A stretch of DNA of 64,000 nt. Source: WTFV01 sp965203525. Its GTDB lineage: Bacteria > Acidobacteriota > Vicinamibacteria > Vicinamibacterales > UBA8438. A program made the translations under genes and the position numbers. The notes beneath the pieces are model-generated. The model saw only the letters and a program-made list of their open reading frames with translations. It searched no databases and was not told the origin of the DNA. Position 1 is the stretch's first letter; every line of letters begins with the position of its first letter. This document shows positions 27,370-35,541 of this stretch, in pieces. Location of the stretch: assembly GCA_965203525.1 (NCBI GenBank), contig OZ241898.1:2542001-2606000 (forward strand). The letters are read 5' to 3'.

Positions 27370-28821
27370 TCAGCGCACGACGCTGGGCGTGAGAAAAATC
27401 AGCAGTTCGTCGGTTCGGCTGCGCTCCGCACGGCTCCGGAAGAACCAGCCGAGGATCGGCACCCGGTGGATCCCGGGCACCCGCCGGTTCGATCGCGTCC
27501 GGGCGCTCTCGTATATGCCCCCGATGACGGTCGTGGCGCCGTCGGCGACCTGCACGGTCGTGCTGGCGCTCTGCGTCACGATCGGCGGCACCCCGTTGAC
27601 TTCGCGGGCGAAGTCGGCGAAGTCGTTGTCGATCTCGATCCGCATGATCACGGTGTCCCCGGTGGTGATCTGCGGGGTCACGGCCAGGCGCAACGCCGCA
27701 TCGCGAAAGGTCACCGTCACCGTGTTGTTGGCCACGGTCTGGATTGGAATCTGATCGCCCTGGGTGATGATGGCCTGCACGTTGTTCTGGGTCGTGATCC
27801 GCGGATTCGACAGAATCCTCACCTGCCCGGCGCTTTCCGCCGCGGAGAGCACGACGTCGAGGTCGAGGGAGCCGCCGAGCGCGCCGAGCGCCAACCCCAG
27901 CGCGGCGCCCGGCGCGGCCACGCCGAGGTCGGCGGCCACGCCGAGGCCGACCGCCGTTCCGCTGTTCCCGGTCTCGTCCGACCGCGACTCGGCGCCCGCC
28001 GCCGCGGGCTCCTGCCCGCCTTCGGCGCGGCCGCTCGCCCCGCCGCGACGCGGGAAGGCGAGCGTCGCACTGCCGCCGATCTCCGGCGCGACCCGCGCGG
28101 CGAGGCCCCACCGCACGCCGAGCTCGCGCAGGTAGTCCTGGCTCGCCTGCACGATGCGGGCCTGAATCCGAACCTGCGGTTGCGGGCGATCGAGGGTGTC
28201 GATCAGCGCCTGCGCGGCGTCGACGCGCTCCTGCAGGTCCGCGATGACGAGCGTGTTCGTGCGGCCGTCCATCTGGACCTGCCCGCGCGGCGACAACACG
28301 GTGCGGGTGACCAGATCCGCCAGGTCGGCCGCCCGCGCGTACCCCAGCGGGCGGGTCAGGACCACCAGTTCCCCGGCCAGCGCCTGCTGCTCGGCGCGGA
28401 CGCGCCGCTCCTCTTCCTCGGCGGCCAGCGTGGCCAGCGGGGCGATGCGCACGACGCTTCCCGCCACCTCGTACCCCAACCGGTTCGCGCGCAGGACGAC
28501 GTCGAACGCCTGATCCCACGGCACGTCGACCAGCGCCACGTCGACGGTGCCCGCCACCTGCGGATCGATCACCAGGTTCAGGCCGCTGATCTCCGCGAAA
28601 GTCCGCAGGACCGACCGCAGTTCCGCGTTCTGGAACTCCATCGAGACCGGTTCGCCGGAGTACTCCCCGGAGCCGTCGAGTCCCCCGGGCGACTGCGCCC
28701 GCAGCACGCCGGCCGGGAAGAGGTCCCCGCCGCTTCCCGTCAGCACCTGGAGTCCGCCGATCGCCAGCAGCACCGGCAGGCGCAACGCCGACCCGCGCCG
28801 CAACACCCTGGTCCCGCTCAT
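27370..28821 (-). CDS. pilQ: type IV pilus secretin PilQ
   Basis: 483 residues. An N-terminal signal-like stretch (LPVLLAIGGLQVLTGSGG), an STN-like domain (NAELRSVLRTFAEISGLNLV ... TVDVALVDVPWDQAFDVVL), an N1 domain (TNTLVIADLQERVDAAQALI) and the C-terminal secretin barrel (GGIYESARTRSNRRVPGIHRVPILGWFFRS) are all present. It forms the outer-membrane pore for the pilus. It lacks AMIN domains, so it is shorter than the proteobacterial protein. A Gly/Ala-rich insert of ~80 residues splits the barrel region. It overlaps pilP by 4 bp. Confidence 0.92.
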   Translation of the reverse strand: MSGTRVLRRGSALRLPVLLAIGGLQVLTGSGGDLFPAGVLRAQSPGGLDGSGEYSGEPVSMEFQNAELRSVLRTFAEISGLNLVIDPQVAGTVDVALVDVPWDQAFDVVLRANRLGYEVAGSVVRIAPLATLAAEEEERRVRAEQQALAGELVVLTRPLGYARAADLADLVTRTVLSPRGQVQMDGRTNTLVIADLQERVDAAQALIDTLDRPQPQVRIQARIVQASQDYLRELGVRWGLAARVAPEIGGSATLAFPRRGGASGRAEGGQEPAAAGAESRSDETGNSGTAVGLGVAADLGVAAPGAALGLALGALGGSLDLDVVLSAAESAGQVRILSNPRITTQNNVQAIITQGDQIPIQTVANNTVTVTFRDAALRLAVTPQITTGDTVIMRIEIDNDFADFAREVNGVPPIVTQSASTTVQVADGATTVIGGIYESARTRSNRRVPGIHRVPILGWFFRSRAERSRTDELLIFLTPSVVR

Positions 28822-29288
28822 CGTTCCTCTTCCGCCGCCGCGCGCAACGCCAGGCGCACGGCGCCCGCCGGACCGCCGCGGCCACGCCGGACGATCGCCA
28901 CCCCGCCGGCGGTCACCGACCGCACGGATCCGTCGAACAGCGTCTCGCCGCCCCGGAGCAGATGCGTCCTGCCGTCGCCGGACTCCAGGACCGCCACGTA
29001 CGCGCCGGCGATCCGGACCAGACCGCGCAGGGTCAGTTCGTCGACGGCGATTCCGGCGAGACCGCGCGGCCGCGCGGTCTCCGCCGGCGGACCGCCACGC
29101 CGGAAAGGATTCGCGAACGGATCGCGGCGCTCCCCGGAAGCGGAGAGATGCCCGCCATGCGACCGCATCGCGGCGCCTTCCGCCGCGGGCGGCGGCGCCG
29201 GGCGGACCCCGGCGGTCTGCCCGACCGCCGGCCGCTCGGCGGTCGTCAGCGCCCCCGCCAGCAGCAGCGCGCGTATCGTACGGTTCAT
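28818..29288 (-). CDS. pilP: pilus assembly protein PilP
   Basis: 156 residues with an N-terminal signal or lipoprotein-like segment (MNRTIRALLLAGALTTAERP, no Cys lipobox), a Pro-rich linker with RRDPFANPFRRG, and a C-terminal beta domain LTLRGLVRIAGAYVAVLESG ... LFDGSVRSVTAGGVAIVRRG. This is the PilP fold that joins PilNO to the secretin. Its position between pilO and pilQ with 4-bp overlaps fixes the identity. Confidence 0.85.
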   Translation of the reverse strand: MNRTIRALLLAGALTTAERPAVGQTAGVRPAPPPAAEGAAMRSHGGHLSASGERRDPFANPFRRGGPPAETARPRGLAGIAVDELTLRGLVRIAGAYVAVLESGDGRTHLLRGGETLFDGSVRSVTAGGVAIVRRGRGGPAGAVRLALRAAAEEER

Positions 29289-29887
29289 CGGCTCCGCCTT
29301 TCTCCCGTCTCCGACCCGTTCCCTTCGAAGACCGACTCGCGAAGCACGTAGGTCGTGGCCGTGCACGTCACCGAGATGGTCGCCGCCTGCGTTTCCGCGG
29401 CGAGGGCGCGAATCGTCATCCCGCCGACGGCGACGATCCGCGGCAGCCGGCCGACCGCGTCGAAGAACGCGACGAGGTCGTGGAATCCTCCGGTCAGCTC
29501 CAGCCGGACCGACCACTCCTCGAACTGCTCCCGTACGCGCACCGCGTCGAAGGTGAAGGCCTCCAGGGTCAGACCCGACTGCGCCGCGATTTCCTGCAGC
29601 CCCCGCAGGAGTGCGGATGCGCCGCCCGGCTCCGGCACGGCCCGCCGCAGCGACGCGTGGCGGCCGCGCAGCCGCTCGACCTCGGCCTCGAGCCCCGGCA
29701 ACCGGCCGGCCGCGCGACGCGCGCGGACGATCTCGGCGCGACTCTGTTCCAGCTCCACGCGCCGCATCGCCAGCAGGTTGCGCCGGGGCTCCAGCCACAG
29801 CAGGCGAAACGCCGGCACGGCCGCCAGCGACGCCAGCACACCCGCCGCGAGCAGGCGCTGCCCGGTTCCTTTCAGGTTCGGCTTCAT
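29285..29887 (-). CDS. pilO: pilus assembly protein PilO
   Basis: 200 residues: one N-terminal transmembrane helix (residues 11-32), a coiled-coil stretch (RRVELEQSRAEIVRARRA ... LEAEVERLRGRHASLRRAV), then a ferredoxin-like periplasmic domain. PilO dimerises with PilN in the alignment complex of the pilus. It overlaps pilN by 4 bp (ATGA) and pilP by 4 bp. Confidence 0.88.
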   Translation of the reverse strand: MKPNLKGTGQRLLAAGVLASLAAVPAFRLLWLEPRRNLLAMRRVELEQSRAEIVRARRAAGRLPGLEAEVERLRGRHASLRRAVPEPGGASALLRGLQEIAAQSGLTLEAFTFDAVRVREQFEEWSVRLELTGGFHDLVAFFDAVGRLPRIVAVGGMTIRALAAETQAATISVTCTATTYVLRESVFEGNGSETGERRSR

Positions 29888-30462
29888 CGCCCTCCCCCTG
29901 CCGCCGCCGGAACCGGCATCCGGAGCTCGAAGCTGACGATCTGCCGGCCGCCGGAACCGGCGCCGCGTTGCGAGTCGGCGATCTCGACCGGTGCGCCGAA
30001 CCCGCCCGCCGCTTCCAGAGCCGCGGCATAGTCGGACACGGCGGCGAGAGTCGCGGCGTGGCCGCGCACGACCACGCGGCCGGTTTCCTCGCGCAGCTCG
30101 CTGAACCACAGGTCGTCGGGAAGGTCCCGACGCAGGCGGTCCAGCAGCCGCACCGCCGCCTGCCGGCGCGCGTGGAGTTCTTCGAGGAGGACCACACGGC
30201 CGCCGAGAGCGTCCCGTTGCGCCTCCGCGGCGCGCATGTCTTCGACGGCCGGCGCCAGGCTTCCGAGAGTCGCTTCCGCGGCGGCCAGCACCCGCGACAC
30301 CTCCGCCGCTTCCGCGCGCAGGGCCCAGGACCACCAGGCCATCAGGAACACCGCGGCGACCCCGAGCGCGGGACCGCCGAGCGCGATCGTCCAGACCCGC
30401 CACGCGGGATCGGGATCCGCCGTGCGACCCTCCGCGGAGCCGAGCAGGTTGATCCGGATCAT
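29884..30462 (-). CDS. pilN: pilus assembly protein PilN
   Basis: 192 residues. MIRINLLGSAEGR at the N-terminus is the PilM-binding INLLP-type peptide, followed by a transmembrane helix (about residues 26-48) and a coiled coil leading into a periplasmic domain. It connects the cytoplasmic PilM ring to PilO. The ATG overlaps the pilM stop by 4 bp. Confidence 0.92.
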   Translation of the reverse strand: MIRINLLGSAEGRTADPDPAWRVWTIALGGPALGVAAVFLMAWWSWALRAEAAEVSRVLAAAEATLGSLAPAVEDMRAAEAQRDALGGRVVLLEELHARRQAAVRLLDRLRRDLPDDLWFSELREETGRVVVRGHAATLAAVSDYAAALEAAGGFGAPVEIADSQRGAGSGGRQIVSFELRMPVPAAAGGGR

Positions 30463-31589
30463 CGGTCCCCCGCCCGCCGCAGGGCGAGCCCCGCCGCGAC
30501 GCCGGCCGCCGCCGCAAGGTCGGCCGGGTCGCCGCCGGCCCCTTCGACGCCACCGACCGTCATCCCCAGGAAGGGATCGAACCGTTCCAGGGGCGCATCG
30601 AAGCGCCGGGCCAGCGCGGCGGCGAATCCGGCGCCCCGCGAGGCGCCGCCACTCAGCACGATGCGATCGATCCGGCCGGAGGCCCGAGTCGCCGCGAAGA
30701 AGTCGAAGGTCTTCTCGATTTCGAGCAGCAGGTCCCCGGTGACCTCCCGCAACGCCGGCTCGACGTCCTCGAGACGCGAACCCCGGGCCGCAAGCCCCTT
30801 CTTGAGCTGCTCGGCCTCGTCGAACGACAGACCGCGCGCGTTGCGGAGCGCGTCGGTGCAGGCGTCCCCGCCGGCCGCGACGTCGCGTGTGAAGACGGAT
30901 CGGCCGCCGCGGACGATGTTGACGTTGATCGTGCTCGCTCCCGCGTTGATCAGCGCGACGAGGCCGCCTGCGTCGAACCCTCCGCGCATCGCGTACGCGT
31001 TCTGGAGTGCGAACGCCGCCACGTCCGCGACGGCCGGCACGCAGCCGGCCTGCGCGACCGCGGCGGCGTACTCCGCGACCGTCGTCTTCTTCGCCGCGAC
31101 CAGCAGCACGGCCATCCCGAACCGCCGCTCGGAGTCGCTGCCGTCGTCGACCACCTGGTAATCCAGGTTGACGTCGCGCAGGTCGAACGGGACGTGCCGT
31201 TCGGCCTCCCAGGCGATCGAACCGGCGAGCTCCGCCGGACTCATCCGCGGCAGGGTGATCTCGCGAGCGACGACGGCCCCGCCGGGCAGCGACAACGCCA
31301 CTTTCCGGCCGCGGATGCCGGCCGTCGCCAGCAGCGTGCGGATCGCGTCCGCCACCGCGGATCCGTCGGCGATGGCGCCCTTGACGATGCTCTCCGCGGG
31401 CAGCGGCCGCATCCCGGCCGTCGCGGCGGTCCCGCGGCGGCCGGGATGCGTCAACTCGACGGCCTTGACGGCGCTCGAGCCGACGTCGATGCCGACGAGC
31501 GGCGCCGGCTGCCGCAGAAGGCCCCCGAAGGAAGGGCGCTTGAAGGAAAAGTGCCTGAACCCGGCCACGCGAAACCAAACAGCAAACAT
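30459..31589 (-). CDS. pilM: pilus assembly ATPase-fold protein PilM
   Basis: 376 residues from ATG 31589 (MFAVWFRVAGF); an ATG at 31661 would add a non-conserved Arg/Gly-rich head. The actin-like fold shows phosphate-1 LVGIDVGSSAVKAVEL, REITLPRMSPAELAGSIAWE, phosphate-2 LINAGASTINVNIVRGG, and the adenosine motif RIVLSGGASRGAGFAAAL. It is the cytoplasmic part of the PilMNOP platform and heads the pilMNOPQ operon. The divergent rplM promoter lies 66 bp away. Confidence 0.93.
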   Translation of the reverse strand: MFAVWFRVAGFRHFSFKRPSFGGLLRQPAPLVGIDVGSSAVKAVELTHPGRRGTAATAGMRPLPAESIVKGAIADGSAVADAIRTLLATAGIRGRKVALSLPGGAVVAREITLPRMSPAELAGSIAWEAERHVPFDLRDVNLDYQVVDDGSDSERRFGMAVLLVAAKKTTVAEYAAAVAQAGCVPAVADVAAFALQNAYAMRGGFDAGGLVALINAGASTINVNIVRGGRSVFTRDVAAGGDACTDALRNARGLSFDEAEQLKKGLAARGSRLEDVEPALREVTGDLLLEIEKTFDFFAATRASGRIDRIVLSGGASRGAGFAAALARRFDAPLERFDPFLGMTVGGVEGAGGDPADLAAAAGVAAGLALRRAGDR

Positions 31590-31654
31590 CGTGCCGTCAC
31601 GGGTTCCGACCCGCCGGCCCGCCCGTCCGGCGGACGCCCGCGGCCGGCCGATCC

Positions 31655-31684
31655 TTGACACGGACTCGCGAAGCTCTGTAGCAT
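31655..31684 (+). promoter_or_regulatory. promoter of rplM-rpsI
   Basis: A consensus TTGACA (31655-31660), an 18-bp spacer and TAGCAT (31679-31684, preceded by TG) lie about 33 bp before the rplM start. Confidence 0.6.
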
Positions 31685-31716
31685 TCCCGGCTGTACCGAC
31701 AACTCTGGTGTACCAC

Positions 31717-32148
31717 GTGTCAACCTACGCTCCCAGCCGGAAAGAAATCGTGCGCGCCTGGCACGTGATCGACGCCGATTCGAAAGTTCTCGGGCGTATC
31801 GCGACCGTCGCCGCGCGCCTGCTGCAAGGCAAGCACCGTCCCCGGTACGCGCCTTATCTCGACACCGGTGACCACGTGGTCATCGTGAACGCGGCGCGTG
31901 TCCGGATGACCGGACGCAAGGAGACCCGCAAGTTGTACCGCGCCCACAGCGGCTACCTCGGCGGGCTGCGTTCGGAGCGCGCCGGCACGGTTCGCCGCAA
32001 CCACCCGGAACGGCTCGTCGAGTCCGCGGTGCGCGGGATGCTGCCGAAGACCAGGCTCGGCAAGGCGATGTACCGCAAGCTGAAGGTGTACGCCGGCCCC
32101 GAGCATCCCCACGCCGCCCAGAAGCCGACCATCTGCGAGGTATCGTGA
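31717..32148 (+). CDS. rplM: ribosomal protein L13
   Basis: 143 residues from GTG 31717 (VSTYAPSRKEIVRAWHVIDA), the family's normal start; GTG 31708 is an in-frame alternative. Typical blocks are RPRYAPYLDTGDHVVIVNAA and AVRGMLPKTRLGKAMYRKLKVY. It is part of the 50S subunit. It is coupled to rpsI through a GTGA overlap. Confidence 0.97.
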   Translation: MSTYAPSRKEIVRAWHVIDADSKVLGRIATVAARLLQGKHRPRYAPYLDTGDHVVIVNAARVRMTGRKETRKLYRAHSGYLGGLRSERAGTVRRNHPERLVESAVRGMLPKTRLGKAMYRKLKVYAGPEHPHAAQKPTICEVS

Positions 32149-32540
32149 GCTCAGCACCTGCCCACTACGGAACCGGACGGCGCAAGACGTCGACCGCGCG
32201 CGTGTTTCTGCGGCCCGGCGCCGGCGCCTTTACCGTCAACACGGTGTCGCTGGAAGATCGTTTTCCCACGGCGTCGATCCGGACCCGGATCACCGAGCCC
32301 CTCGTGCTGACGGAGTCGACGGAGAAGTACGACGTCTTCGCGACCGCGGCCGGCGGAGGCGTCTCCGGACAGGCCGGCGCGTTGCGTCTCGGTATCGCAC
32401 GCGCCTTGGTCGAAGCGGATCCCGAGTTGCGGGCCCCGCTGAAGAAGGCCGGGATGCTGACGCGCGACCCGCGCGGCAAGGAACGCAAGAAGTACGGACT
32501 GGCTGGCGCGCGCAAACGATTCCAGTTCAGCAAGCGCTAG
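32145..32540 (+). CDS. rpsI: ribosomal protein S9
   Basis: 131 residues, start GTG 32145 overlapping the rplM stop. HYGTGRRKTSTARVFLRPG at the N-terminus and the C-terminal RDPRGKERKKYGLAGARKRF...SKR tail, which reaches the ribosomal P site, are diagnostic. The rplM-rpsI pair is conserved across bacteria. Confidence 0.98.
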   Translation: MSSAPAHYGTGRRKTSTARVFLRPGAGAFTVNTVSLEDRFPTASIRTRITEPLVLTESTEKYDVFATAAGGGVSGQAGALRLGIARALVEADPELRAPLKKAGMLTRDPRGKERKKYGLAGARKRFQFSKR

Positions 32541-32589
32541 GAAACCCGGATCGGCCGCCGCCGAATCGCGCGCGCCGGATGGAGGAAGC

Positions 32590-33360
32590 TTGACGCCGTT
32601 GAGCATGCAGGAACTGCTGGAGGCCGGAGTCCATTTCGGCCATCAGACCAAGCGCTGGAACCCGAAGATGAAGCAGTACATCTTCGGCCAGCGCAACGGC
32701 ATCTATCTGATCGACCTGAGCAAGACGTCCGAATGCCTCCGGCGGGCGGAGGAGTTCGTGATGCGCCTCGCCGCGGACAACCGCACCCTCCTCTTCGTCG
32801 GCACGAAGCGGCAGGCCCAGGATCTGATCGTCGAGGAAGCGCAACGTTGCAGCATGTACTTCGTCAACGAGCGCTGGCTCGGCGGGCTCCTGACGAACTT
32901 CACCACCATCCAGCGCAGTCTCGGCCGCCTGCGCGACCTGGAAGCGATGGCGGGGGAGGAACGGTACGCGAGCCTCTCGAAGAAGGAAGTGGCGCGCATC
33001 GAGAAGGAAAAGCGCAAGCTGCACCGCAATCTGGACGGCATCCGCCGGATGTCCCGGCTGCCGGACGCCGTGTTCGTGATCGACACGCGGCGCGAGAAGA
33101 TCGCCGTCGACGAGGCGCGCAAGCTCGGAATCCCGGTCATCGGCCTGGTCGACACCAACTGCGATCCCGATGACGTCGACTACGTCATTCCGGGCAACGA
33201 CGACGCGCTCCGTGCGATCCGGCTCTTCGTGACCCGCATCGCGGACGCCGTCATCAGCGGGCGAGGCCTCAAGGAGGCCGCCGAAACCACCGGCGACGGG
33301 GCGCCGCGGGCCGCGTCTCCGTCCGCCGTCGAGGCGGCGCCCGCCCCGGCATCCGTCTGA
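32590..33360 (+). CDS. rpsB: ribosomal protein S2
   Basis: 256 residues. TTG 32590 is chosen because GGAGG at 32581-32585 sits at the right distance; ATG 32605 (MQELLEAGVHFGH) is an alternative with no such site. Family blocks are LLEAGVHFGHQTKRWNPKM, GTKRQAQDLIVEEA, NERWLGGLLTNFTTI and VIDTRREKIAVDEARKLGIP. A short Ala/Pro-rich tail follows. The order rpsB-tsf-pyrH-frr is conserved. Confidence 0.97.
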   Translation: MTPLSMQELLEAGVHFGHQTKRWNPKMKQYIFGQRNGIYLIDLSKTSECLRRAEEFVMRLAADNRTLLFVGTKRQAQDLIVEEAQRCSMYFVNERWLGGLLTNFTTIQRSLGRLRDLEAMAGEERYASLSKKEVARIEKEKRKLHRNLDGIRRMSRLPDAVFVIDTRREKIAVDEARKLGIPVIGLVDTNCDPDDVDYVIPGNDDALRAIRLFVTRIADAVISGRGLKEAAETTGDGAPRAASPSAVEAAPAPASV

Positions 33361-33374
33361 CGGCATCCGTTTCC

Positions 33375-33397
33375 CGGTCCGCCGCTCCGGCGGACCG
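33375..33397 (+). terminator. GC hairpin between rpsB and tsf
   Basis: A 9-bp perfect stem (CGGTCCGCC / GGCGGACCG) with a 5-nt loop starts 15 bp after the rpsB stop. There is no following T-run, so it may be an attenuator or mRNA-processing hairpin rather than an intrinsic terminator. Confidence 0.4.
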
Positions 33398-33432
33398 ACG
33401 GCCTTCCCCGCAAACGCAAAGAGATCGAGGCG

Positions 33433-34035
33433 ATGGCAATCAGCGCGGCGCAAGTAAAGGATCTACGGGACAGGACCGGCGTCGGCTTCATGGAGTGCAA
33501 GGCGGCGCTCACCGAGGCGGGCGGCGACCTCGACCGGGCGGTGACCATTCTGCGGACGCGGGGCCAAGCCAAGGCGGCCAGGCGCGCGGGCCGTACGACG
33601 TCCCAGGGACTCGTCGGGCACTACGTCCACCAGGGCGGGCAGGTCGGGGTCCTCGTGGAGGTCAACTGCGAATCGGATTTCGTGGCGCGCACCGACGATT
33701 TCCAGACCCTCGTCCGCGAAATCGCCATGCACGTCGCCGCCGCCGAGCCGCGGTACGCCAGCCGCGAGGAAGTGCCGGCCGCCGATCTCGAGCGGGAGCG
33801 CGGCATCTACCGGGCCCAGTTCGAGGAATCGAACAAGCCGCCGGCGATCATCGACAAGATCGTCGAGGGCAAGCTCAACAGCTACTACCAGCAGGTCGTG
33901 CTGGTCGATCAGCCGTCGATCCGCGACCCGAAGACGACCATCGGCGCCATGATCGCGGCCGCCGTCGCCAGGCTCGGCGAGAACATCACGGTGGCCCGCT
34001 TCGCGCGGTTCAAGGTCGGCGAAGCGGCCGGCTAG
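33433..34035 (+). CDS. tsf: elongation factor Ts
   Basis: 200 residues, the short form of EF-Ts with a single core domain. The UBA-like N-terminus AAQVKDLRDRTGVGFMECKAAL is followed by VGVLVEVNCESDFVARTDDF, the EF-Tu-contact core. It exchanges GDP on EF-Tu. It follows rpsB after a 72-bp gap containing the hairpin. Confidence 0.97.
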   Translation: MAISAAQVKDLRDRTGVGFMECKAALTEAGGDLDRAVTILRTRGQAKAARRAGRTTSQGLVGHYVHQGGQVGVLVEVNCESDFVARTDDFQTLVREIAMHVAAAEPRYASREEVPAADLERERGIYRAQFEESNKPPAIIDKIVEGKLNSYYQQVVLVDQPSIRDPKTTIGAMIAAAVARLGENITVARFARFKVGEAAG

Positions 34036-34079
34036 CGGACGGTCGCCCCTCCCCCGCACCCGCGCCGGGGGCGCTGCGC

Positions 34080-34085
34080 TATAAT
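34080..34085 (+). promoter_or_regulatory. TATAAT -10 box for pyrH-frr
   Basis: A perfect TATAAT about 70 bp before the pyrH ATG; the -35 region is GC-rich and not recognisable. Confidence 0.4.
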
Positions 34086-34154
34086 CCCCTCCGGCCGCGC
34101 ACCGTCTCCGGGATTCCGCTCTTGCCGTTGCGGAACGGGCCGGCTCGCTTCCCG

Positions 34155-34904
34155 ATGACCGGACGAGCTTGCCGGCGTGTCCTCCTCAAGCTCTCGGGCG
34201 AGGCGCTCGTCGGGGTGCGGTCCTTCGGCATCGACGCGGCCGTCACGGAGAGGCTGGCCCGCGAGATCGCGGCGGTGCGGGCGCTCGACGTCGAAATGGC
34301 CGTCGTGATCGGCGGCGGCAACATCTTTCGCGGCGCCGCGAGCCCGGGCGGCATGGATCGCGCCACCGCCGACTACATGGGGATGCTGGCCACGGTGATG
34401 AACGCGCTGGCGCTTTCGGACGCCCTCGAGCGGAACGGCGCCTCGACGCGGGTCGTCACCGCGATCGAGATGCGCGAGGTCGCCGAGCCGTACGTGCGGC
34501 GCCGGGCCGTCCGCCATCTCCAGAAGGGCCGCATCGTCCTGTTCGCGGCCGGCACGGGAAATCCCTATTTCACCACCGACACCGCGGCCGCGTTGCGCGC
34601 CATGGAGATCCGGGCCGACGTCCTGCTCAAGGGCACGAAGGTCGACGGCGTCTTCACGTCGGATCCGATGATCGACCCGACGGCCACCCGTCTCGACCGC
34701 ATTTCGCACCGGCAGGTGATCGAGCAGGGACTGAAGGTGATGGACGCCACGGCGATCTCGCTCTGCATGGACAACGGCATGCCGATCGTGGTCTTCAACC
34801 TGCGTACGTCGGGCAACATTCGGCGCGCCGTGCTGGGAGAACCGGTCGGATCGCTCGTGACCGCCGCGGCCGGCGGCGAGCGTTCGGAGGTAGCCGCATC
34901 ATGA
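34155..34904 (+). CDS. pyrH: UMP kinase
   Basis: 249 residues from ATG 34155 (MTGRACRRVLLKLSGEALVG). The amino-acid-kinase fold shows VVIGGGNIFRGA, ATADYMGMLATVMNALALSD, AAGTGNPYFTTDTAAALRA and KVDGVFTSDPM. It phosphorylates UMP to UDP. Its stop overlaps the frr start (ATGA). Confidence 0.97.
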   Translation: MTGRACRRVLLKLSGEALVGVRSFGIDAAVTERLAREIAAVRALDVEMAVVIGGGNIFRGAASPGGMDRATADYMGMLATVMNALALSDALERNGASTRVVTAIEMREVAEPYVRRRAVRHLQKGRIVLFAAGTGNPYFTTDTAAALRAMEIRADVLLKGTKVDGVFTSDPMIDPTATRLDRISHRQVIEQGLKVMDATAISLCMDNGMPIVVFNLRTSGNIRRAVLGEPVGSLVTAAAGGERSEVAAS

Positions 34905-35470
34905 ACGTCACCGACCCTGAAGCAGTTCACGCCGACGCCGAGCGGCGCATGGACGGCGCCGTGGAGCACGTGCGCCGGGAGCTCGCCGGGGTGCGCACCG
35001 GCCGCGCCTCCGTCAACCTCCTCGACAGCGTCCGCGTGGAGGCCTACGGCGCCCGGATGCCGCTGAACCAGGTGGCGAGCCTCTCCGTGCCCGAATCGAC
35101 GCTGATCGTCGCCGCGCCGTTCGATCCGTCGCAGATCACCGCCATCGAGAAAGCGGTCCGCAACGCCGACCTCGGGTTGAACCCGAGCAACGACGGGAAG
35201 GTCATCCGGATCCCCGTGCCCACCCTCACCGACGAACGGCGCAAGGAGATGTCGCGGCTCGTGCACAAGCTGGCCGAGGAAGGCCGGACCAGCGTCCGGC
35301 AGGTGCGGCGCGACGCCAACGACGCGCTCAAGAAACTGTTGAAGAACCACGAGCTTCCCGAGGACGACGAGCGGCGCGCCCTCGACGACGTCCAGAAGCT
35401 CACGGACGCCCACGTCCGGAAGATCGACGAGCTGCAGAAGGCGAAGGACGCGGAGCTGCTGGACCGCTAG
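34901..35470 (+). CDS. frr: ribosome recycling factor
   Basis: 189 residues with the three-helix-bundle signatures VRRELAGVRTGRASVNLLD, VEAYGARMPLNQVASLSVPE, GLNPSNDGKVIRIPVPTLT and ERRKEMSRLVHKLAEEGR. It releases ribosomes after termination together with EF-G. It overlaps pyrH by 4 bp. Confidence 0.98.
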   Translation: MNVTDPEAVHADAERRMDGAVEHVRRELAGVRTGRASVNLLDSVRVEAYGARMPLNQVASLSVPESTLIVAAPFDPSQITAIEKAVRNADLGLNPSNDGKVIRIPVPTLTDERRKEMSRLVHKLAEEGRTSVRQVRRDANDALKKLLKNHELPEDDERRALDDVQKLTDAHVRKIDELQKAKDAELLDR

Positions 35471-35541
35471 AGCGCCCCTCCTTCGATGCGGCGCGCACGC
35501 CCGGTACGCGCGCCTTTCCCCCGCGGTCCGGGCGTTTCTTC

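Noticed and set aside
33375..33397. Rho-independent terminator after rpsB
   Set aside because: Strong stem but no T-run, and tsf belongs to the same conserved operon; kept only as a hairpin with low confidence.
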